NCBI RefSeq assembly: GCF_030403745.1
Contig: NZ_JAQMWP010000007.1
Location: forward strand, 434,001-498,000
DNA length: 64,000 nt
Source: Streptomyces sp. S.PB5
GTDB taxonomy: Bacteria; Actinomycetota; Actinomycetes; Streptomycetales; Streptomycetaceae
Direction of reading: 5' to 3'
The notes beneath the pieces were generated by a model, which worked only from the letters and a program-made list of their open reading frames with translations, did not search any database and was not told the origin of the DNA. This document shows, piece by piece, positions 7,373 to 15,013 of this stretch. The first letter of the stretch is position 1, and each line of letters starts with the position of its first letter. A program made the position numbers and the translations under genes.

Positions 7373-9034
7373 TCACTCGGCGTCGAAGCGCTCCAGGAGG
7401 TCGATCAGGTCGTTCAGCGGCAGCGGCTTGGCCAGGTGCGCGTCGAACCCGGCCGCCCGGGACTGTGCGCGGTCGGTGCCCTGGCTGAAACCGGACACGG
7501 CGATCAGCCGCAGCCGTTCCCCGTGCGGCCGGGCGCGCACCGTACGGGCCACCGTGTAGCCGTCGACATCGGGCAGGCCCAGGTCGCAGAGCACGACGTC
7601 GAAGAGGTCGTCCCCGGTCGCGGTGAGGGCGTCGGCACCCGTGTGCACCGCGGTCACGTGGTGGCCCTGCCGCTGGAGCAGGGAGCGGTAGGTGAGGGCG
7701 AGGTCGGCGTTGTCCTCGACGATGAGGATGGACAGCTGACGCTTCGCCGGGCGGACCACGACGGGCCGGGCCGGTTCCGGCGCCGCCGGGTCGGCGACGG
7801 GCAGTACGACCGTGAACGCCGCTCCCCGGCCCGGTCCTTCGCTGTGCGCGGAGATCCGGCCGCCGTGCAGCTCCACCACCGTCCGCGCCACCGCCAGCCC
7901 CAGACCCAGGCCCTCCGGGGTGTCCGGACCGGCCGGGGCGGCCCGCATGAACACCCCGAACAGATCCTCGGACCGGGCGGGGTCGAAGCCGATCCCGTCG
8001 TCCCGGACCGTCAACCGGGCCATGCCCTCCGCCGCGCCCAGGACGACCTCGGTGCGCCCGCCCGGCGGCGTGTACTTGAGGGCGTTCGACAGCAGGTTCG
8101 TCAGGACCTGCGCCAGCCGCAGCCGGTCACCGTCCACGACCACCGGCTCGGCCGGTACACCGACGTCCAGTTTGCGGCCCTCGTGCCCGAACAGCCCGCG
8201 GATGTCGGCGCAGGCGCTCTCGACGACGGACCGGACATCGACCCGCTCCCGCACCAGCTCCAGCCGCCCGGTCACCGCCCGTGTGCCGTCCAGCAGGTCG
8301 TTGCTCATCCGCACCAGCGTGGCCAGCTGCCGCTCCAGCACCGAGAGCGCGGGGTGCCCGCCGGGCATGTCGAGCGCCAGCAGTTCGGTGGCCGCGGTGG
8401 CCGCCGCGAGCGGGTTGCGCAGCTCGTGCGAGAGGGTCGCGATGAACCGGTCCTTGGCCTGCTGCTCCTCCCTGAGCCGCTGCCCGGCCGCGTCCAGTTC
8501 GGAGTTGGCCCGCTGCAGCTGCTCGTTGACCTCACGGATCTCCCGGGCCCGCACGAACAGGTCGATCTCCATGCCCTCCGCGCGCATCTGCGCCTCGGCG
8601 GCCACCCGCTGCTGCTCCCGCCCCACCCGGCGCACATGCACGAACTCCGTGACGTCCTCGACCCTGTGGATGATGTGCGAGACCCGCCCCTCGGCGTCCA
8701 GCACCGGGGTGTTGACCGGACTCCAGTACTTCTCGTCGAAACCGCCCTCCTCGCCGGTGGGGATGTCGTAGCGCTGCAGCGCCATGGTGTCCGTACGCCC
8801 CGTGGCCACCACCTCCTCCAGCGAGCGCCGCAGATTGGCGACCCCGTCCGCCGAGGGGTCGTCCGGGTTGTCGGGGAAGATCTCGAAGATCGGGTGCCCG
8901 ACGATCTCGCGCCCGGTGCGGGTGGCTGTGAGATAGGCGCGGTTGACCTCGACGATGGTGAAGTCGGGGGTCAGGATCAGCAGCGGGGACAGGACGGCGT
9001 CGAAGAGGCGCCGGAAGTCCGGGGCGTCGGCCAT
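7373..9034 (-). CDS. Hybrid sensor histidine kinase (PAS-HisKA-HATPase-REC)
   Basis: This 553-residue soluble kinase shows no membrane segment. It has a PAS domain at ~1-130, a coiled-coil linker at ~140-195, a HisKA domain with phospho-accepting His203 (LSHELRNPLA), a HATPase domain (LLSNALKYTPPGG; DDGIGFDP; GLGLGLAV) and a C-terminal receiver from ~435 with Asp in LCDLGLPD. It lies 18 bases after the OmpR-type regulator gene and is very likely co-transcribed with it. A kinase carrying its own receiver paired with a separate regulator suggests a phosphorelay or feedback design. The PAS ligand is unknown. Confidence 0.92.
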   Translation of the reverse strand: MADAPDFRRLFDAVLSPLLILTPDFTIVEVNRAYLTATRTGREIVGHPIFEIFPDNPDDPSADGVANLRRSLEEVVATGRTDTMALQRYDIPTGEEGGFDEKYWSPVNTPVLDAEGRVSHIIHRVEDVTEFVHVRRVGREQQRVAAEAQMRAEGMEIDLFVRAREIREVNEQLQRANSELDAAGQRLREEQQAKDRFIATLSHELRNPLAAATAATELLALDMPGGHPALSVLERQLATLVRMSNDLLDGTRAVTGRLELVRERVDVRSVVESACADIRGLFGHEGRKLDVGVPAEPVVVDGDRLRLAQVLTNLLSNALKYTPPGGRTEVVLGAAEGMARLTVRDDGIGFDPARSEDLFGVFMRAAPAGPDTPEGLGLGLAVARTVVELHGGRISAHSEGPGRGAAFTVVLPVADPAAPEPARPVVVRPAKRQLSILIVEDNADLALTYRSLLQRQGHHVTAVHTGADALTATGDDLFDVVLCDLGLPDVDGYTVARTVRARPHGERLRLIAVSGFSQGTDRAQSRAAGFDAHLAKPLPLNDLIDLLERFDAE

Positions 9035-9052
9035 GGCGTCTCTCCGGGGCGC

Positions 9053-9727
9053 TCAGGGGTCCAGTCGGTAGCCGTAGCCGCGGACGGTGGTGATCCGCGG
9101 GGCGGGGGCCGGCAGCCGGGCGAGTTTGCCGCGCAGCCGGTAGACGTGCTCGACGACGGTGGCGGGCTGTTGCCAGGAGGCGCCCCAGATCCGCTCCAGG
9201 AGCTGTTCCGCGGAGAAGACCCGGCCGGGCGCGGCGGCCAGCAGCTCGAGCAGGGCGTACTCCTTGGGGCGCAGGGCGAGCAGGAAGCCGTCGGAGGAGG
9301 CCTGGCGCGCGGCCGTGTCGATGCGCAGGGAGCCGATCTGCAGCACGGTCGGCGTCTGCGGCGGCTGGGAGCGGCGCAGCACCGCACGGATGCGGGCCAC
9401 CAGCTCCCGCTGGGAGAACGGTTTGACGAGGTAGTCGTCGGCGCCGATCTCCAGGCCCGCCACCCGGTCCGCCTCCTCCCCGCGGCCCGTGACGACGATG
9501 ACTGGGAGGCGGCTGGTGGAGCGCAGCGCCCGCAGCAGCTCCAGGCCACTGCCGTCGGGAAGCCCCAGGTCGAGGACGGCCAGATCGACACCGTCCTCGT
9601 ACAGGGCCGACTTGCCGACGCGGGCGTCCATGGCCCAGGTGACGGTGAAGCCCTCCCGCTCCAGATAGGAACGGCACATCAGTGCGAAATCGGAATCGTC
9701 CTCGATCAGGGCGAGGTGCGGACGCAT
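9053..9727 (-). CDS. OmpR/PhoB-family response regulator
   Basis: This 224-residue regulator has an N-terminal receiver (IEDDSDFAL; phospho-acceptor Asp in LAVLDLGLP near residue 53; Lys in VKPFSQRE). A C-terminal winged-helix domain (~130-224) ends in TTVRGYGYRLDP. It is the first gene of a two-gene operon with the hybrid kinase, its probable partner. Both lie divergent from the STAS gene, with a 92-base spacer that should hold both promoters. Confidence 0.92.
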   Translation of the reverse strand: MRPHLALIEDDSDFALMCRSYLEREGFTVTWAMDARVGKSALYEDGVDLAVLDLGLPDGSGLELLRALRSTSRLPVIVVTGRGEEADRVAGLEIGADDYLVKPFSQRELVARIRAVLRRSQPPQTPTVLQIGSLRIDTAARQASSDGFLLALRPKEYALLELLAAAPGRVFSAEQLLERIWGASWQQPATVVEHVYRLRGKLARLPAPAPRITTVRGYGYRLDP

Positions 9728-9819
9728 ACCGCATCACCTGGCCCAACTGCAGTCCGCTCGTTGTGCAACCGGTGAGCGGGCGTTGATGCCCCGACCATGT
9801 GGCGAAGGTAGAACAGTAA

Positions 9820-10368
9820 TTGCCCACGGTTCAAGGGGGAGCCACCCAGGGGGAGTTCCGGCGCGGGCGCGTGCGGTGCGGGGATGACGTGGTCACCGCA
9901 GGCGCCCGTGCCGGAATCTGTGGCCGGCACGGCAGAGAGACGGACGATTTGCACGACAACATCCTGGAGGCCGTCGACACGGTCACCTGGCCTCCCGGCG
10001 AGCACACTCTCCGCCGCGCGGCCGACGGCCTCCTGGTGGCCGGACTGCGTGGCGACATGGACCTGGCCACCGCCACCCACCTGAGCTTCTGGCTCGATTC
10101 CCTGGTGGCGGTGGTCAGCCCGGCCTACGTCGTCGACCTGCGCGAGGTCTCCTTCTTCGACTCCACGGGTCTGAATCTGCTGCTGCGCTTCCGGCGCCGC
10201 GTCATCGAGACGGACCGCGGATTCGCCCTTCTGTGTGACCCCGGCCAACTGCGGCTGCTGCGCGCCCACGGCACCCTGGAGCTGCTGAACCCCTCCACCA
10301 CCCTGGCCGAGGCGGTGTCCGGCCTCATGGAACCAGCACCGCCGCCCCGTCGAAACGGCCGGCCCTGA
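9820..10368 (+). CDS. STAS-domain protein (anti-sigma-factor antagonist type)
   Basis: The C-terminal ~110 residues form a STAS domain: LLVAGLRGDMDLATATHLSFWL, then VVDLREVSFFDSTGLNLLLRF, where the Ser in DSTG is the usual site phosphorylated by RsbW-type kinases. The tail is Pro/Arg-rich. The start is unsure: TTG at 9820 gives 182 residues, GTG or TTG codons between about 9870 and 9949 are also possible, and no ATG precedes the domain. The last 44 bases overlap the converging alcohol dehydrogenase gene. An RsbW-like gene lies 9 kb away (986), but pairing is only a guess. Confidence 0.8.
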   Translation: MPTVQGGATQGEFRRGRVRCGDDVVTAGARAGICGRHGRETDDLHDNILEAVDTVTWPPGEHTLRRAADGLLVAGLRGDMDLATATHLSFWLDSLVAVVSPAYVVDLREVSFFDSTGLNLLLRFRRRVIETDRGFALLCDPGQLRLLRAHGTLELLNPSTTLAEAVSGLMEPAPPPRRNGRP

Positions 10369-11344
10369 GATCCCGCAGCGCCTGGTCGGCCCGCGCCAAC
10401 GGATAGGTGTGCGTGGTGGCGCGTACGCCGTACCGGGCGGCGAGGGCCAGGAACTCCCGCGCGTCATCGCGGGTGTTGGACGTGACGCTGCGGACCTGTT
10501 TCTCGTAGAACAGCTCGCTCTCGTAGTGCAGCGGCGGGGTGTCGGAGAGATGGATCCCGGCGATCGCCAGCGTCCCGCCCCGGTCCAGGGCCCGCAGCGC
10601 CACCGGGACCAGATCGCCGACCGGGGCGAACAGGATCGCGCTGTCCAGGGGCTCGGGCGGCAGGGCGTAGGCGTCCTGCGCCGAGACGGCACCCAGATCG
10701 AGCGCCAGCCGCCGGGCCGCCTCCCCACGAGTCAGTACGTGCACCCGGGCACCCTCCGCGAGCGCGACCTGAGCGCACAGATGGGCGCTGCCGCCGAACC
10801 CGTACAGCCCGAGCCGTCCGCCCGGCGGGAGGGCCGCCCGTCGCAGCGCGCGGTGGCCGATGATGCCCGCGCAGAGCAGGGGCGCCGCCGCCACGTCGTC
10901 CAGGCCGTCCGGCAGCCGGTGGGCGAAGGCGGCGGGCACGGTCGTGTACTCGGCGTAACCGCCGTCGGCGTCCCAGCCCGTGTACCGGGAGGCCGGGCAG
11001 AGGTTCTCGGCGCCCCGCAGGCAGTAAGCGCAGGTGCCGTCCGTGGAGCGCAGCCAGGCCACGCCCACCCGGTCACCCACGGTGAAATCGCCCGCCGCCC
11101 GCGCCACCACGCCGACCACCTCGTGCCCCGGCGTCACCCCGGCCCGGTGCACCGGCAGATCCCCCTCGGCGACATGCAGATCCGTGCGGCACACCCCGCA
11201 CGCGGTCACCCGCACGAGCAGCTCGTCGTGCTCCGGCACGGGTACCGGCTTCTCGGCGAGGGTGAACCGGAGGGACCCCTCCCCGGAGTCCTCCATGGGC
11301 CCGGGCCGCACCACGGACCACGCCCGCATCGTCGCGGCCGCCAT
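10325..11344 (-). CDS. Zinc-dependent medium-chain alcohol dehydrogenase
   Basis: This 339-residue MDR-family NAD(P)-dependent dehydrogenase has the catalytic zinc ligands Cys in CGVCRTDLH and His-Glu in GHEVVG. It has a structural-zinc lobe and a nucleotide-binding turn GLYGFGGSAHLCAQVA. In the structural lobe the usual Cys-Gly-x-Cys-x-x-Cys reads Asp-Gly-Thr-Cys-Ala-Tyr-Cys, so the first of the four Cys ligands is an Asp, which may still bind metal. The ATG has a strong GAGAGGGGG ribosome site. The substrate is unknown. Its 3' end overlaps the STAS gene tail-to-tail. Confidence 0.88.
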   Translation of the reverse strand: MAAATMRAWSVVRPGPMEDSGEGSLRFTLAEKPVPVPEHDELLVRVTACGVCRTDLHVAEGDLPVHRAGVTPGHEVVGVVARAAGDFTVGDRVGVAWLRSTDGTCAYCLRGAENLCPASRYTGWDADGGYAEYTTVPAAFAHRLPDGLDDVAAAPLLCAGIIGHRALRRAALPPGGRLGLYGFGGSAHLCAQVALAEGARVHVLTRGEAARRLALDLGAVSAQDAYALPPEPLDSAILFAPVGDLVPVALRALDRGGTLAIAGIHLSDTPPLHYESELFYEKQVRSVTSNTRDDAREFLALAARYGVRATTHTYPLARADQALRDLRAGRFDGAAVLVP

Positions 11345-11491
11345 GCGATGCCCCCTCTCCGTGAACGCCCCTTTCCAGTCTGAAACAGACCCAACCGTTC
11401 GGCGCGCGGCCCGACGGACTGATGGCTAGCGTGAGAAACCGGACCATCCACGAACCCCGCAGCATCCGACGAACCGGAGAGGGCCGCAGCC

Positions 11492-12286
11492 ATGGCCGTG
11501 CAACCTGAGGGAACCCCCTGTTGGGCCGACGCGATGTTCAGTGACGTCGAGGGAGCGAAGAGTTTCTACGGCGACGTCCTCGGCTGGACCTTCGGCGAGG
11601 CGTCGTCGGAGTTCGGCAACTACACCCAGGCCTACGCGGACGGCAAAGCCGTCGCCGCCGTCGTACCGCCCATGCCCGGCCAGGAGGGCCAGTCGCAGTG
11701 GTGCCTCTACTTCGCCTCCCCGGACGCCGCGGCCACCGCCGGCAAGATCCGTGAGAACGGCGGGGAGGTGCTGATGGAGCCCATGGCCGTCGGCGACTTC
11801 GGCACCATGTGCCTGGGCCGCGACCCGAGCGGCGCCGTCTTCGGCGTCTGGCAGGCCGGAGCGCACGAGGGCTTCGAGGCCGTCGGCGAGCCCGGCGCGT
11901 ACGCCTGGGCCGAGGTCTTCACCCGCGAGCCCGAGAAGACCGACGCGTTCCTCACGGCCGTCTTCCCGTACCGCGCCAAGCAGATGCAGGACGACGCGAT
12001 CGACTTCCGCATCTACGACGTCGGCGAGAACACGGTCCTCGGCCGCATGAAGATGACGGACGAGTTCCCGCCCGAGGTGCCCTCGTACGTCAACGTCTAC
12101 TTCGCCGTCCCCGACTGCGACGACGCCGTCGCCAAGGCCACCAAGCTCGGCGGCGTCCTGCGCTTCGGGCCGATGGACAGCCCCTTCGGCCGGTTCGCCG
12201 CGCTGAGCGATCCGCAGGGCGCGAGCTTCTCGGTGATCGACCTCACCACCACGCAGGGTGAGATGCCGACCATCACGGAGGTCTGA
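11492..12286 (+). CDS. Tandem VOC-domain (CFP30/glyoxalase-like) protein
   Basis: 264 residues with two VOC half-domains: ~8-125 (CWADAMFSDVEGAKSFYGDVLGWTF) and ~135-250 (AYAWAEVFTREPEKTDAFLTAVF). The layout is that of actinobacterial proteins annotated as hydroxylase or CFP30-like, and the reaction is not known. The ATG follows GGAGAGG. The gene ends inside a perfect hairpin whose loop is the stop codon. Confidence 0.85.
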   Translation: MAVQPEGTPCWADAMFSDVEGAKSFYGDVLGWTFGEASSEFGNYTQAYADGKAVAAVVPPMPGQEGQSQWCLYFASPDAAATAGKIRENGGEVLMEPMAVGDFGTMCLGRDPSGAVFGVWQAGAHEGFEAVGEPGAYAWAEVFTREPEKTDAFLTAVFPYRAKQMQDDAIDFRIYDVGENTVLGRMKMTDEFPPEVPSYVNVYFAVPDCDDAVAKATKLGGVLRFGPMDSPFGRFAALSDPQGASFSVIDLTTTQGEMPTITEV

Positions 12287-12294
12287 GACCTCCG
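12276..12294 (+). terminator. Hairpin whose three-base loop is the stop codon
   Basis: CGGAGGTC (12276-12283), TGA (12284-12286) and GACCTCCG (12287-12294) form a perfect 8-bp stem with the VOC gene's own stop codon as the loop. Confidence 0.55.
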
Positions 12295-12331
12295 GCCGGG
12301 CGCCCCGCCCGTCCGTGGCATGATCGGGGCC

Positions 12332-13027
12332 ATGCGTGAACGTGTGGTGGCCGCTTGCGACGGCGCTTCGAAGGGAAACCCCGGACCGGCGGGATGGGCC
12401 TGGGTCGTCGCCGACGAGACGGAGACCCCGGCCCGCTGGGAGGCGGGGCCGCTCGGCAAGGCCACCAACAACGTCGCGGAACTGACCGCGCTGGAACGCC
12501 TGCTGACGGCGGTCGACCCCGAGGTGGAGCTGGAGATCCGCATGGACTCCCAGTACGCCATCAAGGCCGTCACCACCTGGCTGCCCGGCTGGAAGCGCAA
12601 CGGCTGGAAGACGTCCGCCGGCAAGCCGGTCGCCAACCAGGAGCTGGTCGTCCGCATCGACGAACTGCTGGACGGCCGCACGGTCGACTTCCGCTACGTG
12701 CCCGCCCACCAGGTCGACGGCGACCGCCTCAACGACTTCGCGGACCGGGCCGCCAGCCAGGCCGCCACCGTCCAGGAGCCCGCGGGCAGCGACCAGGGCT
12801 CGCCCGAGCCGCCGCCCTCCCCGGACACCCCGAAGTCCGCCCGCCCCGCCAAGGCCAAGCCGGCCCGGCGGAGCGGCGGTCCGGGTTCGTCGGGCTCGTC
12901 CTCCCGCACGATCAAGGCCAAGTTCCCCGGCCGCTGCCTGTGCGGCCGCCCCTACGCGGCCGGCGCGGACATCACCAAGAACGCACAGGGCTGGGGGCAC
13001 CCGGAGTGCCGTACGGCGGAGGCCTGA
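12332..13027 (+). CDS. rnhA: Ribonuclease HI with C-terminal Cys/His extension
   Basis: 231 residues. The RNase H fold (~1-145) keeps the carboxylate set: Asp in CDGASKGNPGP, Glu in NVAELTAL, Asp in MDSQYAI and Asp in LNDFAD. It should cut the RNA strand of RNA-DNA hybrids. A Pro/Ser/Lys linker (~150-195) leads to a ~35-residue tail with Cys-x-Cys-Gly and, 19 residues later, Gly-His-Pro-Glu-Cys, which looks like a small zinc-binding or nucleic-acid-binding knuckle. An ATG 12 bases upstream (12320) is possible, but the chosen start matches where homologues begin (MRERVVAACDG). Confidence 0.87.
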   Translation: MRERVVAACDGASKGNPGPAGWAWVVADETETPARWEAGPLGKATNNVAELTALERLLTAVDPEVELEIRMDSQYAIKAVTTWLPGWKRNGWKTSAGKPVANQELVVRIDELLDGRTVDFRYVPAHQVDGDRLNDFADRAASQAATVQEPAGSDQGSPEPPPSPDTPKSARPAKAKPARRSGGPGSSGSSSRTIKAKFPGRCLCGRPYAAGADITKNAQGWGHPECRTAEA

Positions 13028-13047
13028 TCAGCGGGTGACACCCGGTC

Positions 13048-13872
13048 TCAGTCCGTGTCGAACGTGTAGTGCGGCCGGTGGTCCAGCAGATCCGTCGGGC
13101 GCACGTCGTTCCATGGCTTCATGGTCTCGTCGAGGTCGACGACGTCCGGCGTCCCGCCGCCCGGCAGATACGCCGAGCCCGGGTGTCTGCGCTGCCACTC
13201 GGCCCACAGCTTGTCGACGTAGGCGTGATGCAGCCAGAACACCGGGTCGTTGGGGGAGACACCGGTCGCCATCTGCCCGCCGACCCACACATGGACCCGG
13301 TTGTGCAGATTGACCCCGCGCCAGCCCTCCAGATGGTTGCGGAACCCGTCCGAGGCGCTGTTCCAGGGCGCCATGTCGTACGTCGGCATGGCGAGCACCG
13401 AGTCGACCTCCGCCCGGGTCGGCAGCTCCCGTACGGACGTACCGAGCGACCGGCGCAGGAACGTGCGGCCGTCCACCCGCACGGATATCGGCCAGTTGCC
13501 GGCCGCCGCGGCGAACGGCCCGTCCATCACCCGGCCGTCCCGGCTGCGCCCGGTACCGCCGAGGAAGTCCGGCCCCCACAGCGAGGCGCGCGGGGAGCGG
13601 TCGGTCGACCAGTCCCAGTACGGCAGCGCGACGGACGCGTCCACCGACTGCAGCGCCCGCTCGAACTCCAGGAGATATCTGCGGTGCCAGGGCAGGAACG
13701 ACGGTGAACGGTGGCCCGTGCGCTCGCTGTTGTCGGTGTCGGACATGATGAACGCGTTGTGCGTGGTGACGAAGGCGTCGTAGCGGCCGCTGCGCTTCAG
13801 CTCCAGGACGGCGGCGACGAACCGCCGCTTCTCGTCGGCGGTCAGGCTCGCCTGGTTCTTGCGGACGGTCAT
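13048..13872 (-). CDS. melC2: Tyrosinase (MelC2)
   Basis: This 274-residue type-3 copper enzyme oxidises monophenols and o-diphenols to quinones, which gives melanin. CuA ligands are seen as His in TTHNAF, TGHRSP and LPWHRRY. CuB ligands are the two His of LHNRVHVWVGG and the His in FWLHHAYVDKLW. It has no signal peptide of its own and in Streptomyces rides out with MelC1. It is the second gene of the melC operon, 31 bases after melC1. The length is normal for Streptomyces tyrosinases. Confidence 0.96.
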   Translation of the reverse strand: MTVRKNQASLTADEKRRFVAAVLELKRSGRYDAFVTTHNAFIMSDTDNSERTGHRSPSFLPWHRRYLLEFERALQSVDASVALPYWDWSTDRSPRASLWGPDFLGGTGRSRDGRVMDGPFAAAAGNWPISVRVDGRTFLRRSLGTSVRELPTRAEVDSVLAMPTYDMAPWNSASDGFRNHLEGWRGVNLHNRVHVWVGGQMATGVSPNDPVFWLHHAYVDKLWAEWQRRHPGSAYLPGGGTPDVVDLDETMKPWNDVRPTDLLDHRPHYTFDTD

Positions 13873-13903
13873 GTGCGGTACTCCAAAGTGCTTACGGGGC
13901 TGG

Positions 13904-14254
13904 TCAGTTGGCCGGGAACGGGACGAGCCCCGCGCCCTGCAGTTCGTCGACCGCGGCTCGTGCGGCGGCCTTCGGCGTCGGCACCGGGTCGTAGTGGCTG
14001 ACGACGCTGATCCAGCTGCCGTCGGCGTTCTGCATCACATGCAGTTCGACCCCGTCGATGAACACGGCGTATCCGGCACCGTGGTGGTGGCCGCCGCCCG
14101 AGGCCGGGCGGCCCTGTATCCGGCGGCCCTTGTAGACCTCGTCGAAGGTTTCGGGGGAGTGGTGGTCATGGGCGAAGGCCTGCGGGGTGACGGCGGCCGT
14201 GGCGGCGACGGCGGCCGCCGCGGCGAGGGCGTGACGCCGGGTCAGTTCGGGCAC
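13904..14254 (-). CDS. melC1: Tyrosinase copper chaperone/co-factor (MelC1)
   Basis: This 116-residue protein has a twin-arginine signal (LTRRHALAAAAAVAATAAV) and a His-rich core (AHDHHSP; GGGHHHGAGY; DGVELHVM). It loads copper into apo-tyrosinase and carries it through the Tat pathway. The start is the GTG at 14254, which follows AAAGGA by 8 bases and puts the Tat motif right after the start as in known MelC1 proteins. The frame runs on upstream to 14605, but that part has no such support. It is the first gene of the melC operon. Confidence 0.93.
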   Translation of the reverse strand: MPELTRRHALAAAAAVAATAAVTPQAFAHDHHSPETFDEVYKGRRIQGRPASGGGHHHGAGYAVFIDGVELHVMQNADGSWISVVSHYDPVPTPKAAARAAVDELQGAGLVPFPAN

Positions 14255-14527
14255 AGGGGCTGTCCTTTCGGATCGGTGCGTCGGGTGACCCCGCATGCCT
14301 ATCGGTGCCGAAGCGGCATCTGCGACCGGTTGGCTACGATCCGGACAATTACTGATATCTCGTGCAAGTTTGAACGAAGATGATCTTGCTGTGAGGTGTG
14401 CCCGTGGGGGCCTGGAAGGGGAAATTCCGCCGCGCGGCCCCGCCTTCCGGATGATCTTTCCCGTGTCGGCGCCCCGCCGGTGACCTGCCTCACCCGCGGA
14501 AGCTGACGCAAAGCCCTGCTGCCCTGC
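14255..14527. other. Gene-free spacer upstream of melC1
   Basis: There is no coding frame with Streptomyces-like codon use here. Bases 14330-14400 are AT-richer than the surroundings and probably hold the leftward melC promoter. I could not fix a convincing -35/-10 pair. Confidence 0.5.
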
Positions 14528-14862
14528 GTCGGAGGCGGGCCCGTCGGCCTGTATCTGTCCGTCCTGCTCAAGCTGCAGAACCCGTCCCTCGACATCACCG
14601 TCCACGAGCGCAACCCCGAAGGCCCGACCTATGGCTGGGGCGTCACCTGCTGGCGCGGACCGCTCGACAAGCCGAGCACCGGATCACCCCGGAGAACCTG
14701 CCCGACGCTGACCTGGACCGCGCGGACGAGGCCGAGGGGCTGACCCTGCTGGAGAAGCTCTTCGCCGACGTCCTGGACGGCCACCCCCTGATCGGGCGCG
14801 CCTCCTCCGACGGCAACGCCCAGTGTCTGAACTTCCGCACCCTCGCCAACCTGTGGCGGCTC
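14528..14862 (+). pseudogene. Remnant of a flavin-dependent aromatic monooxygenase gene
   Basis: Two frames code for pieces of one protein type. Frame one (14528-~14660) reads VGGGPVGLYLSVLLKLQNPS.. then VHERNPEGPTYGWGVT, an FAD-binding N-terminus like that of anthraniloyl-CoA or salicylyl-CoA monooxygenases. Frame two (~14668-14850) reads ITPENLPDADLDRADE.. then LFADVLDGHPLIGR..NFRTLANL, which in whole enzymes lies ~180 residues further on, just before the second FAD motif. A large internal deletion and a frame change join them, the start codon is gone, and the GDAAH motif and the C-terminus are missing. It directly precedes the MFS-TetR operon and may once have been its partner. Confidence 0.75.
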
Positions 14863-14942
14863 AAGCGCCGGCTGGGTCCGAAGCTCGCGCGCAACGTCCA
14901 CGCCAGGACGCTGAGCGAGCGGAGGCAGCCGGATCTCCTCTT

Positions 14943-14986
14943 GGGTGAATGGCTATTCACCGGCTATGGTGAATAGCCATTCACCC
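14943..14986. promoter_or_regulatory. Duplicated TetR-type operator upstream of the MFS-tetR operon
   Basis: Two 18-bp palindromes, GGTGAATGGCTATTCACC (14944-14961) and GGTGAATAGCCATTCACC (14968-14985), are arranged so that the whole 44 bp is also one perfect 19-bp inverted repeat with a 6-bp spacer. The centre-to-centre distance is 24 bp. They lie 28 bases before the MFS start, a typical site for autorepression by the downstream TetR protein. Confidence 0.85.
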
Positions 14987-15013
14987 ACCATTTCGCGTCT
15001 CGCTGGAGTTTCG

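Noticed and set aside
7169..9775. A long rightward open frame of ~868 codons over the two-component genes
   Set aside because: It is antisense to the kinase and regulator genes, which have full domain motifs. It has a His/Arg/Gly-rich composition typical of mirror frames in GC-rich DNA.
10325..10368. The 44-base overlap of STAS and dehydrogenase genes as a frameshift or fusion
   Set aside because: Both frames are intact with proper C-termini. It is an ordinary tail-to-tail overlap, like those at 20392-20417, 25237-25245 and 58607-58651.
14945..15013. An upstream GTG start for the MFS gene giving 23 more residues
   Set aside because: It lies inside the operator palindrome and has no ribosome site, whereas the ATG at 15014 has GGAG at the right distance.
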